DNA of 29,005 bases, from NCBI GenBank assembly GCA_002393955.1, contig DGSK01000019.1:9290-38294 (forward strand), read 5' to 3'. The notes beneath the pieces are model-generated. The model was not told the origin of the DNA and ran no database searches. It worked only from the letters and a program-made list of their open reading frames with translations. The position numbers were made by a program, and so were the translations under genes. The DNA is from Lachnospiraceae bacterium UBA4364. Its GTDB lineage: Bacteria; Bacillota; Clostridia; Lachnospirales; Lachnospiraceae. This document shows, piece after piece, positions 7,469-16,115 of the stretch (its first letter is position 1; each line of letters opens with the position of its first letter).

Positions 7469-9388
7469 CTAGCCCAGCCTGTCCAGGATCTTCTGCCATG
7501 CGGCACGGCTTGCATCCGAAGGCATCCTGAGATCCCCCCTGGGAGATACCGCAACCGATCCCACCTTGGGACCGTCAGGGAGGCAGGACCGCTTGAACTG
7601 CTGTGCAAAGAAACGTCTATAGAATACCTTAAGCCACTTAAGGATGGTTTCTTTATCATATGTTCCTTCAAAGCTCCTGCATGCTATGCGATAGATCTTG
7701 TCAGGTGCAAAACCGGCTCTCAGCATATAGTACAGGAAATAGTCATGAAGCTCATACGGACCTACAAGATCCTCTGTACGCTGGGAGATCTCACCGTTTT
7801 CAGGCGGAAGAAGCTCAGGGCTCACCGGTGTATCCAGAACATCCCGAAGTACAGCCGACACTTCATCATTGCCACAGCTATCCGCGTAATAAGCCACCAG
7901 ATGACGGACCAGTGTCTTAGGCACACCTGCGTTTACGCCGTACATGGACATATGGTCGCCGTTATACGTAGCCCAGCCAAGAGCCAGCTCACTCATATCT
8001 CCGGTTCCGATGACAAGACCGTTTTCCTTATTGGCCATATCCATAAGCACCTGCGTCCGCTCCCTGGCCTGACAGTTTTCGTAGGTCACACTATGGTCAT
8101 TTTCATCATGTCCTATGTCACTGAAATGCTGTCTTACTGACGCTGCTATATCGACCGTTATAAGCTCACATCCCAATGCTTCCGAAAGTCTTACCGCGTT
8201 TCCCTTTGTCCTGCTTGTCGTTCCAAAGCAGGGCATGGTAACAGCCTTAATACCCTTGCGGTCAAGCCCCGCCATATCAAAAGCCCTTACTGTTACCAGC
8301 AGTGCCAGTGTGGAATCCAATCCGCCTGACACACCTATCACAGCGGTCTTTAAGCCGGTATGCTCATATCTCTTCTTCAGGCCATAGCTCTGAATCGAAA
8401 GTATCTCTTCGCATCTGTCTGCGCGCGCCGCCGCATCAGAGGGAACAAAGGGGGCCGGATCAAATATGCGCTCAAGAGCAGTATCGCATTTTTCCAGTTC
8501 AAATCCGACTCTTGTGAAACCATCTACAGCCTTAAGAGGAACATCAAAAGTAGTCATCCTCCTGCGCTCACTCATAAGCCTCTTTATATCAATATCAGCT
8601 CTTGCGGTACCGGCCTCAAAACGTTTCGTCTCTGAAAGTATTCTTCCGTTCTCGGCTATGATGTTATGCCCCGAGAAAACCAGATCCTGTGTGGACTCTC
8701 CCTCTGCCGCACTGCAGTATACATATGCACACAGCAGCCTTGAGCTTGTCATTCCCACAAGTCCCCTTCTGTATTCAGCCTTGCCTACCGTCTCATTTGA
8801 CGCAGACAGATTTACGATTATATTTGCACCCGCCATAGCCAGTGAGGTCGAAGGCGGATCGGGAACCCACAGATCCTCGCATATCTCGCAGCCCACAGCC
8901 AGCCCGTCTATCACATCAGACTGGAATATCAGATTTCCTCCAAAGGGAACGGTCTGTCCGGCGAAATCAACAAAAACCGCTTCCTCCTGACCTGCAGCAA
9001 AATGCCTCTGCTCATAAAACTCAGCGTAATTCGGAAGATACCTCTTAGGGACAAATCCTTTTATACCTGCGTGTGAAAAAACTGCCGCCACATTATAGAG
9101 CTTTCCGCAAAGCTCCATTGGAAGCCCTATGAAAACAAGTGCGTCCACGTCAGCGGTTTCCACTATGACACGGCACAGCTGCTCTTTTGCCTCTGCTATA
9201 AGGGTATCCTGAAGAAACAGATCCTGGCAGGTATAGCCGGTCAGCACCAGCTCCGGCAGTACGATTATCTTTGCCCCCTTAGCCGCCTCTGCCTTTATGG
9301 CTTCAATACATACACCGGCATTGTATTCCGGATCCGCAACCTTTATCTTCGGTGTAACTGCCGATACTTTTATAAATCCATGCTGCAT
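7469..9388 (-). CDS. nadE: Glutamine-dependent NAD+ synthetase (639 aa)
   Basis: Converts nicotinic acid adenine dinucleotide to NAD+ with ATP and glutamine, in the cytoplasm. Residues 1-280 form the nitrilase-type glutaminase domain with the catalytic triad Glu46 (LPELVLTGY), Lys115 (PKRYLPNY) and Cys170 (CEICEDLW). Residues 325-639 form the synthetase domain with the ATP-pyrophosphatase P-loop SGGLDS (354-359) and the conserved GTGDMSELALGW segment. Length and domain order match the fused bacterial enzyme. The ATG at 9388 has a strong GGAGG ribosome site. The guanine-deaminase-like gene follows closely. The 176-bp gap upstream holds an AT-rich -10-like element. Confidence 0.96.
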   Translation of the reverse strand: MQHGFIKVSAVTPKIKVADPEYNAGVCIEAIKAEAAKGAKIIVLPELVLTGYTCQDLFLQDTLIAEAKEQLCRVIVETADVDALVFIGLPMELCGKLYNVAAVFSHAGIKGFVPKRYLPNYAEFYEQRHFAAGQEEAVFVDFAGQTVPFGGNLIFQSDVIDGLAVGCEICEDLWVPDPPSTSLAMAGANIIVNLSASNETVGKAEYRRGLVGMTSSRLLCAYVYCSAAEGESTQDLVFSGHNIIAENGRILSETKRFEAGTARADIDIKRLMSERRRMTTFDVPLKAVDGFTRVGFELEKCDTALERIFDPAPFVPSDAAARADRCEEILSIQSYGLKKRYEHTGLKTAVIGVSGGLDSTLALLVTVRAFDMAGLDRKGIKAVTMPCFGTTSRTKGNAVRLSEALGCELITVDIAASVRQHFSDIGHDENDHSVTYENCQARERTQVLMDMANKENGLVIGTGDMSELALGWATYNGDHMSMYGVNAGVPKTLVRHLVAYYADSCGNDEVSAVLRDVLDTPVSPELLPPENGEISQRTEDLVGPYELHDYFLYYMLRAGFAPDKIYRIACRSFEGTYDKETILKWLKVFYRRFFAQQFKRSCLPDGPKVGSVAVSPRGDLRMPSDASRAAWQKILDRLG

Positions 9389-9449
9389 GATTTTTCCTCC
9401 AAACTTGATCTGTTGCTGCTTTCTCCATCTTCAGAAAATGCATGTGTAT

Positions 9450-9455
9450 ATTATA
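9450..9455 (-). promoter_or_regulatory. Possible -10 element upstream of nadE
   Basis: A perfect TATAAT hexamer on the minus strand about 60 bp before the nadE ATG, in a TA-rich stretch. I find no convincing -35 hexamer at 16-18 bp, so this is a weak call. Confidence 0.3.
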
Positions 9456-9507
9456 TACTATAATCCCCCACTTGTTATATACCACTAACTTCCACGTACA
9501 GACTGCC

Positions 9508-9556
9508 TGCCTGACGCCGGTGCCGTTCGCACTGCTTACTTAAACACTATCAGGCA
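9508..9556. repeat. Inverted repeat between the methyltransferase and nadE
   Basis: TGCCTGA (9508-9514) and TCAGGCA (9550-9556) can close a loop that contains a smaller GTGC/GCAC hairpin. There is no T-run on either strand, so it is not a standard intrinsic terminator; it lies just after the methyltransferase stop codon. Confidence 0.35.
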
Positions 9557-9564
9557 TGGCTCTA

Positions 9565-10341
9565 TCACACTTTCTTTGTGCACTCCCTTGCGATGAAAAA
9601 GATCCGCTCACTGTCTTTGGAAACCGGTACTTTCTCTGAAAGTGCTCCAGTCTCATCCCCGTCAAATGCTTCGATAAATTCAAGTCCCGATTCCTCAATC
9701 AGCTGTTTTACCTTTTCATATTCATAACCTCTCTGGAAATGGGTTTCTTCCTGCTTTTCATACAGCCCGTTTTCATTGCGGATAAAAAGCGTAAGGTCAT
9801 ACTCATTTACAGCCTTATCTTCATCATAAAAGTTTTCCCAGATGAAGCTGCAGTCATCGCGATTCTCCGCAATGGTCATATCACCTATGACATCACGGTA
9901 TTTATGAACCGTATTTATATCAAATAAAAATAAGCCGCCGGGATCCAGATAATTGTTCACAAGTTCAAAGACCCTTTTCAGCTCATTTTCTTCCAAAATA
10001 TAATTAAGGCTGTCGCAGACACAAACAACCGCACGCATCGTTCCATACAGTTCGAAATCCCTCATATCCTGACACAGATAGAGTATGTCATTTCCGGAGC
10101 TTTCCTTTTTAAGCTTTGCCTGCTCCAGCATTTCAGGAGAAAGATCCACACCGGTCATATCGTATCCGGCAGACGCAAGCAGCTCTGTCATGGTACCGCT
10201 CCCGCATCCAAGATCGAGCACCAACCCGTCCTTTATGTCATAGTCACGCATAATGGAAATAATGCGTTCACTCCACTCTTTATACGGAACGTCCTCCATC
10301 AATTCATCATATACTTCTGCGAAGCCTGTATACTCGTCCAT
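9565..10341 (-). CDS. SAM-dependent class I methyltransferase (258 aa)
   Basis: Motif I VLDLGCGSGTMTE (from residue 41) and the acidic-loop motif VDLSPEML (65-72) define a Rossmann-fold methyltransferase. The later segments LYLCQDMRDFE, VVCVCDSLNYI and LDPGGLFLFDINT match the YqeM-like group seen in Firmicutes, whose substrates are mostly unknown. The ATG at 10341 has an AGGAG site. It lies 59 bp downstream of the DUF368 gene and is probably co-transcribed with it, but the substrate cannot be inferred from that. Confidence 0.88.
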   Translation of the reverse strand: MDEYTGFAEVYDELMEDVPYKEWSERIISIMRDYDIKDGLVLDLGCGSGTMTELLASAGYDMTGVDLSPEMLEQAKLKKESSGNDILYLCQDMRDFELYGTMRAVVCVCDSLNYILEENELKRVFELVNNYLDPGGLFLFDINTVHKYRDVIGDMTIAENRDDCSFIWENFYDEDKAVNEYDLTLFIRNENGLYEKQEETHFQRGYEYEKVKQLIEESGLEFIEAFDGDETGALSEKVPVSKDSERIFFIARECTKKV

Positions 10342-10400
10342 CGAACTCCTCGTGCCTAATAAACAACTGTATTCTGCACAGACCGGAAAACAGTGCTAAT

Positions 10401-11285
10401 TTACTCAGCCTTCTCTTCCTTCTTCACATCCCCGCCAAGGAAATATGCGATCACGCAACCTATTGCAAATGCAACAACTGCTGTAATAATCTTCAGAGCA
10501 TTCAGCTCTGCAAAGATGTCTTTGTTCATAATGATGATTGCAAATGGTGACGCACTGATAAGTCCTATTATGCACCAGTATACGATCAGCGCATATTTCT
10601 TAAAAAGGAATTCAATAAGCTTTGCAATGGCAACTATACCGATGAGTACGCCTATCCCAAAGGGAAAAAGCACACCGACACCTGCCATAAGCCCCGGGAT
10701 ATCCATATTCTTAAGTGCGCTTACCGTATCATTTATCGTTGATATTATGGGTTGATAGAAACCAAGGAGCATCATCATCATGGAACCGCTGACACCGGGA
10801 ACAACCATGGTAGCTGCAGCTATGATACCTGCACCTACAAGCTTGAGTACTGTCAGCAGGCCAAAACTCAGATCCACATCCGCACCGGTCACCCCGTCAA
10901 GCAGTGCAAGTCCCACTACCAGAGCAAAGAAGATGATAAAGCCTGCTATATGACCTGCATTGAATTTTTTTCCTTTGATCTCTTTTATCAACATCGGAAG
11001 ACCACCGAGTATAAGCCCGATAAAGAAAAGATTGGTCTGCACCGGAAGGATCTCAAACAGCCATTCTATGATCTTTGCCAGACCTACTATGCCCAGTCCC
11101 ATTCCTATGCCTATCGGCAGGAGCGTAATGATGCTTTTCTTAAACTCCTTAAAAATATTCGTAAGCGCAAAGATCATCTTGTCATATATTCCCATGGATA
11201 CCGCCATGGTTCCACCGCTTACTCCGGGTATGACATTGGCTATACCTATCACCATGCCCTTTAAGATATCAAGAATAAATTTCAT
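10401..11285 (-). CDS. popT: DUF368 polyprenyl-phosphate transporter, PopT type (294 aa)
   Basis: A multi-pass membrane protein with the two family-defining re-entrant motifs VIPGVSGGTMA (near residues 18-28) and VVPGVSGSMMM (near 161-171), which show the internal inverted duplication typical of DUF368. DUF368 proteins such as PopT return undecaprenyl phosphate across the cytoplasmic membrane for reuse in peptidoglycan and surface-polymer synthesis. Hydrophobic segments continue to the lysine/glutamate-rich C-terminus. The ATG at 11285 follows GGGAGG. The family assignment is firm; the transport role is by homology. It precedes the methyltransferase gene with a 59-bp gap. Confidence 0.88.
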   Translation of the reverse strand: MKFILDILKGMVIGIANVIPGVSGGTMAVSMGIYDKMIFALTNIFKEFKKSIITLLPIGIGMGLGIVGLAKIIEWLFEILPVQTNLFFIGLILGGLPMLIKEIKGKKFNAGHIAGFIIFFALVVGLALLDGVTGADVDLSFGLLTVLKLVGAGIIAAATMVVPGVSGSMMMMLLGFYQPIISTINDTVSALKNMDIPGLMAGVGVLFPFGIGVLIGIVAIAKLIEFLFKKYALIVYWCIIGLISASPFAIIIMNKDIFAELNALKIITAVVAFAIGCVIAYFLGGDVKKEEKAE

Positions 11286-11450
11286 AATTTCCTCCCATTA
11301 TATATATTACCTATACCACATCAATATTAAACGAATTAAGTATCTGCAGCTTTTGTGACAGACAGCGCCTTGTATTTAAGCATTATCGGCCGCGAGAGCA
11401 CAATAACCGAATTCATTTACCATAACATAAATGTGCCAGTACGATACATG

Positions 11451-12515
11451 CTATCTTCCAAGATACTCCTTTAATGCAGCCAGCAACAGATTTGCTTCTT
11501 CGTCCGTACCCACGGTAATGCGCAGATAATTGTCTATCCTGTCCTGCTTAAAATACCGGACATATATATTTTTTTCACGGAGATATTTAAAAATCTCTTC
11601 TGCAGGCTTTGTCTCATGTGACGCAAAGATAAAATTGCTCTTTGAATCCGGAAATGAAAAGCCAAGTGAAGCAAGTTCCTTTTTCATGTACTCCCTGGTA
11701 TTTATTATCTTTGAAAGCGTCTGCTTAAAATACCCGTCATCCTTCACAGCCTCCGTCCCAAGCTCCAGTGAAGGACGGTTCATTGTATATGAATTTACAG
11801 AGTATTTCACATCATTCAGGAACTTTATAAGCTTCGCATTACCTATGGCAAAGCCTATACGGAGACCTGCCATTGCACGGGATTTGGAAAAAGTCCGGAT
11901 GACCAGCAGGTTGTCATATTTTGATACAAGTGATAATGCACTTGACCCTTCCTCTGCAAAATCGATGTAGGCTTCGTCTATCATCACTATACTTTCAGGA
12001 TTGGACTTTACTATATCCTCTATCAGCGAAAGATCCTCAAGCACACCCGTAGGGGCATTAGGATTAGGAATTATTATCCCGCCGTTTTCCTGCTTGTAAT
12101 CGTTTATATTTATCCTGAAATCCGGATCAAGCGCTGCCTTCTTATATGGTATCTTGTACACATCAGACCATACCGGATAGAAGGAATATGTTATGTCCGG
12201 AAAAAGTATGGGCTTGTCGGAATTAAAGAAAGTAAGGAATGCCATCGAGATGACATCATCCGATCCCACACCCACAAATACCTGATCCGAACCTACACCG
12301 TAGTACTCTGCCAGCACTTCCACAAGAGATGCGGCATCCGGTGCCGGATAGAGCCTCAGATCCTCGTAACTCTCAGATTCCAAAAGTTTCTTCACTCCGG
12401 GTGCCGGAGGATATGGGCATTCATTCGTATTAAGTTTTATTATCCGCTCTGTTGATTTCGGCTGCTCACCCGGCGTATAGGGGACAACCTTCCTTACATT
12501 TTTTTCCCAGCTCAT
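11451..12515 (-). CDS. hisC: Histidinol-phosphate aminotransferase-like enzyme (354 aa)
   Basis: A fold-type I PLP aminotransferase with typical HisC features: KLNTNECPYPPAPGV at the N-terminus, LRLYPAPDAASL, IPNPNAPTG, the Asp-Ala-Tyr motif MIDEAYIDF, and the PLP lysine in RTFSKSRAMAGLRIG. It would transfer the amino group between glutamate and imidazole-acetol phosphate in histidine synthesis. No other his gene is nearby, so it may act elsewhere or on aromatic amino acids as some HisC homologues do. It starts 23 bp after the metallophosphoesterase gene with an AGAGG site, so it is likely the last gene of the group running from 15885. Confidence 0.88.
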   Translation of the reverse strand: MSWEKNVRKVVPYTPGEQPKSTERIIKLNTNECPYPPAPGVKKLLESESYEDLRLYPAPDAASLVEVLAEYYGVGSDQVFVGVGSDDVISMAFLTFFNSDKPILFPDITYSFYPVWSDVYKIPYKKAALDPDFRININDYKQENGGIIIPNPNAPTGVLEDLSLIEDIVKSNPESIVMIDEAYIDFAEEGSSALSLVSKYDNLLVIRTFSKSRAMAGLRIGFAIGNAKLIKFLNDVKYSVNSYTMNRPSLELGTEAVKDDGYFKQTLSKIINTREYMKKELASLGFSFPDSKSNFIFASHETKPAEEIFKYLREKNIYVRYFKQDRIDNYLRITVGTDEEANLLLAALKEYLGR

Positions 12516-12538
12516 TTTTATTTTCCTCTTTTGTATTT

Positions 12539-13189
12539 TTATGTGCTGTCACGCATTTCCCTCGCTCTTATTTTCTCAAACTCATTTTCATACTCACTCT
12601 CGTATTCAAAGAGATAGGTTTCGTAGGGATTGATTATCAGAGTATCCTTGTATGTCTTCAGTCTTTTGTACTCCCTGCCGTAGTTTGCATGCACATGTCC
12701 GTGCAGAAAATACCTTGGCGAATTCTTGTCCAGCAGTTTATTAAAGGCTTTAAATCCCGTATGGGGAAGATCGCTTCCGTCGCCTATCTGAAAAGCCGGC
12801 GAGTGGGTGACAAGTATGTCAAACCCCTCATTCTTCCTTATTTTGGGCCACAGCCTCGTAACCCTCAGGTTCATCTCGTTCTGGCTGTACTGATACGGAC
12901 CCGGCTTGTACCTCATGGATCCGCCGATCCCAAGTATGCGGATTCCCTGATATACATATATGCTGTTCTCTATGCAGATGCAGCCTTCAGGAGGCGTCGT
13001 TTCGTATACTGCATCGTGATTTCCCATCACATACAGTATGGGCACATGCGCAAACGTCGCAAGGAATGTGAGATATGCCGGTTTCAGGTCGCCGCAGGAT
13101 ATTATAAGGTCGATGCCATCAAGCTTTCCCGGCCTGTAAAAATCCCAGTAATTCTTTGATTCCTTGTCCGCCAGTGCCAGTATCTTCAC
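12539..13189 (-). CDS. Metallophosphoesterase of the calcineurin superfamily (216 aa)
   Basis: Metal-binding motifs are GD (33-34, SCGDLKP), GNHD (56-59), a His in LVTHSP (129) and GHVH (164-167). The usual first motif D-x-H is replaced by D8-K9-E10 (LADKES); as far as I recall this clostridial group generally has an acidic residue there, so it need not mean inactivity. The start is GTG at 13189, and GTGA overlaps the TGA stop of the upstream ParB-BMP gene, which implies translational coupling and a shared job. No signal peptide, so it acts in the cytoplasm; substrate unknown (nucleotide or phosphodiester second messenger are possibilities). Confidence 0.85.
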   Translation of the reverse strand: MKILALADKESKNYWDFYRPGKLDGIDLIISCGDLKPAYLTFLATFAHVPILYVMGNHDAVYETTPPEGCICIENSIYVYQGIRILGIGGSMRYKPGPYQYSQNEMNLRVTRLWPKIRKNEGFDILVTHSPAFQIGDGSDLPHTGFKAFNKLLDKNSPRYFLHGHVHANYGREYKRLKTYKDTLIINPYETYLFEYESEYENEFEKIRAREMRDST

Positions 13190-15123
13190 GCCTGTCCCTC
13201 AGTATATTTCTTTATCCCCTGCACCTTGACAAGATCCACAGCCTCTTCCTTAAGCTCCGAAATATCCGGTATGTAACCTACTATATTGTCATTGAGCCAG
13301 TCGACGGAAACCGATTCTTTAGCGCTTAAGGACTGGCCGTCCTCGCAGCGCATCTCCCCATTCTGATCCAGAATCGGCCCGGTAAACGGATTAAGATCCA
13401 TGTCCCTGATATCAGCCCTGAAAGTCCTGAGCATCCTGACCACTCCCGCAGGAAGATTACGTGAATATATAACATCTATCGCTCCCGAGGACATTCCCCA
13501 GAAATAATTCAGTGCCTGATTTTCATATACACTCTCATCGTTTTTATATCCGCCGGAAAGTATGGAATGAATGATCTCCTCGTACAGCTTCCCCCAGTGC
13601 CTTACCGGAACAGCAAGATTCGTATGGGTACCGTCCTCGTTCGGAATAAAGAGGCCGAACTCCTGCCCCTGGCTGACCTTTGCATTCAAATCCCTTCCCG
13701 ATATAAGGGTGACGTCGTTTTTCCTGAATTCTTCATTTATATCCCGGTCCTTCACCATGGTCCATTCAAGGAAAACCTTAGCCCTGGGATTTACTGTCTG
13801 TACCCCAAGTGCAAAGGCATTTATCTCGGCTGTAGTACCGTGAATAGGATAATCGGAAATATATCCTATGGAGCCGTGTTCAAGCATAACTCCGGCAATA
13901 GTACCGATTATGAACTTGGCCTCATACATTCTCAGATAATATGACCTGATGGTCTGATGTGACAGACTCATGGAACAGTTAAGTATCTTAACCTCCGGAT
14001 GCCTTATGGCTGCTCTCAGCGCAGGTGAAGCAAGCTTGGGAGAAGTAGCAAATATGACTTTGTTGCCCGCCTCAACCGCAGCATCAAACACGTCATCCGC
14101 GTCGTCACCATCCACTCTTTCTATGCTGGAAGTGGCGATCTTGTCCCCGAAAGCATCCATAACATACTTCCTGCCCAGCTCATGAGAATAAGTCCAGGAT
14201 GACTCATTTGCACTTTTATCATGGATAAATGCAATCTTAAGCTGCTGCGTATTTCCCGGGAAGAGCTTCATAAGATTGAGTTTCTTCGGCTCGCGGGTAG
14301 GATTCAGTACCAGCGTCAGCTCATCACCTTTGTCATAGAGGGCAAATTCCCGCCAGAATCTCATTACGTCAGTCCTGATCTCAGCCTGTGACGCATCCTT
14401 TACTTCATCATAATTAAAAATCCCCAGGAACAGACAAAGCGCATCTCCCACTGTTATGTGGAATTTTCCTTCTGCCCTTGCCTTGAATTCCTTTGCGAAG
14501 AATGTATAGAATGCCCTGAACTCAAGCTCCTCATCCTTGGTCCACTTCCTGTTATTTCCTTCCTCATCCGTCACCGGGTACGTCTCTGAGATCAGCTTCT
14601 TAAAATTACCCTCTCTGCTCATATAGAGATAGTTCACCCCGGTTATCTCATAGAAATCAACAAACTCATAGTACAGCCTGCACTCAGGATCGTCCGTGCG
14701 CTTAGGCAGCATACGTGTCACATTTCCTTCAATGGTTACTGCCCCCATGTACTTTGACACGGATACCCGCTTGTTGCCTTCCATTACATAGAATTTATTA
14801 TTAAACTCGTAAGCAATTACGGGATCCCGCATCCCCTCTGCTTCCATATCATCGTAAAGCAGGCTCCACTTGAATGCGAACTCGGAATTTTCATCAAGTA
14901 TGGGCATAAAATTCCTGGCAAAGGACGCAGTGCGCCCTGCCGCATAGGTTCCCACCACCTGATCCAGAGGAATCTGTACCAGTCCTAAAGGCACCTGTGC
15001 TTCAATATCCACATGGGAAACGATCTCATCCAGAACAGGCAGATAGGGATACTCGCCACGTACTACGCAGAACCTGTACTCCTTTTCCCCCATCTTCATT
15101 GCTTTTACATAATCAGATATCAT
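13186..15123 (-). CDS. ParB/Srx-like domain fused to a BMP-family ligand-binding domain (645 aa)
   Basis: Residues 48-140 resemble a ParB/Srx-like domain: VQIPLDQVVGTYAAGR, then DPVIAYEFNNKFYVMEGNKRVSV split over 100-122, where EGNKR (115-119) occupies the place of the ParB D/NGHHR motif. Residues 150-285 are mainly helical linker. Residues 295-560 resemble the BMP/PnrA/Med periplasmic-binding fold (KIAFIHDKSANESSW, VIFATSP, FIIGTIAGVML, GYISDYPIHG), which usually binds nucleosides. No signal peptide or lipobox is present, so it should sense a ligand in the cytoplasm. The ATG at 15123 has AAGGAG at the long spacing of 12 bases, which may lower translation. It is coupled by a 4-bp overlap to the metallophosphoesterase and follows the CPBP protease gene by 36 bp. 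Function is not known. Confidence 0.8.
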   Translation of the reverse strand: MISDYVKAMKMGEKEYRFCVVRGEYPYLPVLDEIVSHVDIEAQVPLGLVQIPLDQVVGTYAAGRTASFARNFMPILDENSEFAFKWSLLYDDMEAEGMRDPVIAYEFNNKFYVMEGNKRVSVSKYMGAVTIEGNVTRMLPKRTDDPECRLYYEFVDFYEITGVNYLYMSREGNFKKLISETYPVTDEEGNNRKWTKDEELEFRAFYTFFAKEFKARAEGKFHITVGDALCLFLGIFNYDEVKDASQAEIRTDVMRFWREFALYDKGDELTLVLNPTREPKKLNLMKLFPGNTQQLKIAFIHDKSANESSWTYSHELGRKYVMDAFGDKIATSSIERVDGDDADDVFDAAVEAGNKVIFATSPKLASPALRAAIRHPEVKILNCSMSLSHQTIRSYYLRMYEAKFIIGTIAGVMLEHGSIGYISDYPIHGTTAEINAFALGVQTVNPRAKVFLEWTMVKDRDINEEFRKNDVTLISGRDLNAKVSQGQEFGLFIPNEDGTHTNLAVPVRHWGKLYEEIIHSILSGGYKNDESVYENQALNYFWGMSSGAIDVIYSRNLPAGVVRMLRTFRADIRDMDLNPFTGPILDQNGEMRCEDGQSLSAKESVSVDWLNDNIVGYIPDISELKEEAVDLVKVQGIKKYTEGQA

Positions 15124-15159
15124 TTTTATTGATTACTCCTTGATAAACATAACAAACTA

Positions 15160-15885
15160 TTATAACACATACGCTGAAACAAAAACAAACGCATTGGCCG
15201 ACATATGGAAAAGGACACAGAGTGAAAACGTCTTTGACTGTCTGTAGATCAAAGCCATTATGAGTCCCATAATGAATGCATATACTGCTACCACAACATT
15301 TCCATGCACCAGGGCAAAGAATACTGAAGTGATAAGGACAGCCTGTGTTTCCCCTATAACCCTTTTTATTCTGCCAAAGGTCAGCCAGCGGAAGGTCATC
15401 TCTTCCAGCAGCGGTGATAGAAGCACATACAGTATGAGCCCCGGCAAAAAGGGTTTTCCTGCATCAAAAGACAGCCCCTGTGTCAGACTGTCATCCGCCT
15501 TGAACATCTCGAGGATACCTGCCGCCAGTGAATTAAGCGCTATGGCAGCGCCTCCTCCCGCAACGAATGTACATAAATATGTCACGATATTCTTGGGGTT
15601 TACCGGGTTGATCTTCTGCTCAACAGGATCGCTTTTTCTGAACAGAAGCCACAAAAGAACTATAGTCACAGCGTACGCAATGACACTGCACCACATTTCC
15701 ACGGAGGAAGCATTTCTCCTGAACATACCGGCCAGCTCCCCATTGCTGCGAGCCACATATAAAACAATAAGCCTTGCCCCCCGCATCAGCAGGTTAAGTG
15801 TCACATAATACGCCGCAAATGGCAGTATCATGTATACTGACCGTCCGAAGGATGATTCATTTAATTTAAATTTATTCTTTTCCAT
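15160..15885 (-). CDS. CPBP-family intramembrane glutamic protease (CAAX/Abi type, 241 aa)
   Basis: Contains the four-part active site of the family: EEMTFR (Glu161, Glu162, Arg166), F-x-x-x-H (Phe190, His194) and H-x-x-x-N (His227, Asn231), within about six to eight hydrophobic segments. CPBP enzymes include Rce1-type prenyl endopeptidases and bacterial members involved in peptide maturation, immunity to bacteriocins and envelope homeostasis. No bacteriocin gene is visible nearby, so the substrate is open. The ATG at 15885 has GGGAAAT ahead. It is the first gene of the CPBP/ParB-BMP/phosphoesterase/HisC group, and its upstream region contains the inverted-repeat cluster at 15928-16075. Confidence 0.9.
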   Translation of the reverse strand: MEKNKFKLNESSFGRSVYMILPFAAYYVTLNLLMRGARLIVLYVARSNGELAGMFRRNASSVEMWCSVIAYAVTIVLLWLLFRKSDPVEQKINPVNPKNIVTYLCTFVAGGGAAIALNSLAAGILEMFKADDSLTQGLSFDAGKPFLPGLILYVLLSPLLEEMTFRWLTFGRIKRVIGETQAVLITSVFFALVHGNVVVAVYAFIMGLIMALIYRQSKTFSLCVLFHMSANAFVFVSAYVL

Positions 15886-15927
15886 GATTTCCCAAAACGA
15901 TTGCTCAAAATATCATTTAATTCACAC

Positions 15928-16075
15928 GGATTGTTACGCGCTACGCGCTCCCACAATCCTACCCACATTCGGACTCCCGTAGGGCTTAAGCCCCACTTCG
16001 TCCTCATGTGGGTGGCGCCCCAAGCACTTTCCTCCCACTGCAAGCAAGCTTGCGTGTAAGTAAAGTACTTGGGGC
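15928..16075. repeat. Cluster of three nested inverted repeats (structured intergenic element R1)
   Basis: Three successive hairpins: GGATTGT/ACAATCC (15928-15934 and 15953-15959); ACCCACAT/ATGTGGGT (15961-15968 and 16006-16013) enclosing the perfect palindrome GGGCTTAAGCCC (15982-15993); and GCCCCAAGCACTTT against AAAGTACTTGGGGC (16017-16030 and 16062-16075, one mismatch). The inner loop of the third contains AAGCTTGC and shares a motif with 26012-26040. The stretch is more GC-rich than the AT-rich ends of the gap around it. It has no coding potential I trust. Confidence 0.7.
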
Positions 16076-16086
16076 TTGTGAATCTC

Positions 16087-16115
16087 AAAAAAAGCACCGC
16101 TGCCGCAGTGCTTTT
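16087..16115 (-). terminator. Intrinsic terminator of the HD-GYP gene
   Basis: On the minus strand, AAAAGCACTGC pairs with GCGGTGCTTTT (one U-G wobble) around a GGCA loop and is followed by a run of seven T. It starts 14 bp after the stop codon of the gene ending at 16129. Confidence 0.85.

Noticed and set aside
7445..8140. A 231-residue open frame on the plus strand inside nadE
   Set aside because: It is an antisense shadow of a gene with complete catalytic motifs; its translation shows no domain.
9508..9556. A tRNA or small structured RNA gene
   Set aside because: The stem pattern does not make a cloverleaf and there is no conserved T-loop sequence.
11286..11450. A promoter for the DUF368 gene with TATAAT just before the ribosome site
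   Set aside because: Initiation there would leave no room for the Shine-Dalgarno sequence; other hexamers in the gap are poor.
15928..16013. The first two hairpins of the repeat cluster as terminators
   Set aside because: No T-run follows on either strand, and the HD-GYP gene already has a better terminator at 16087-16115.
15861..16097. A 78-residue open frame on the minus strand across the intergenic repeat cluster
   Set aside because: It runs through palindromic DNA, overlaps the start of the CPBP gene in another frame and has no recognisable domain or ribosome site.
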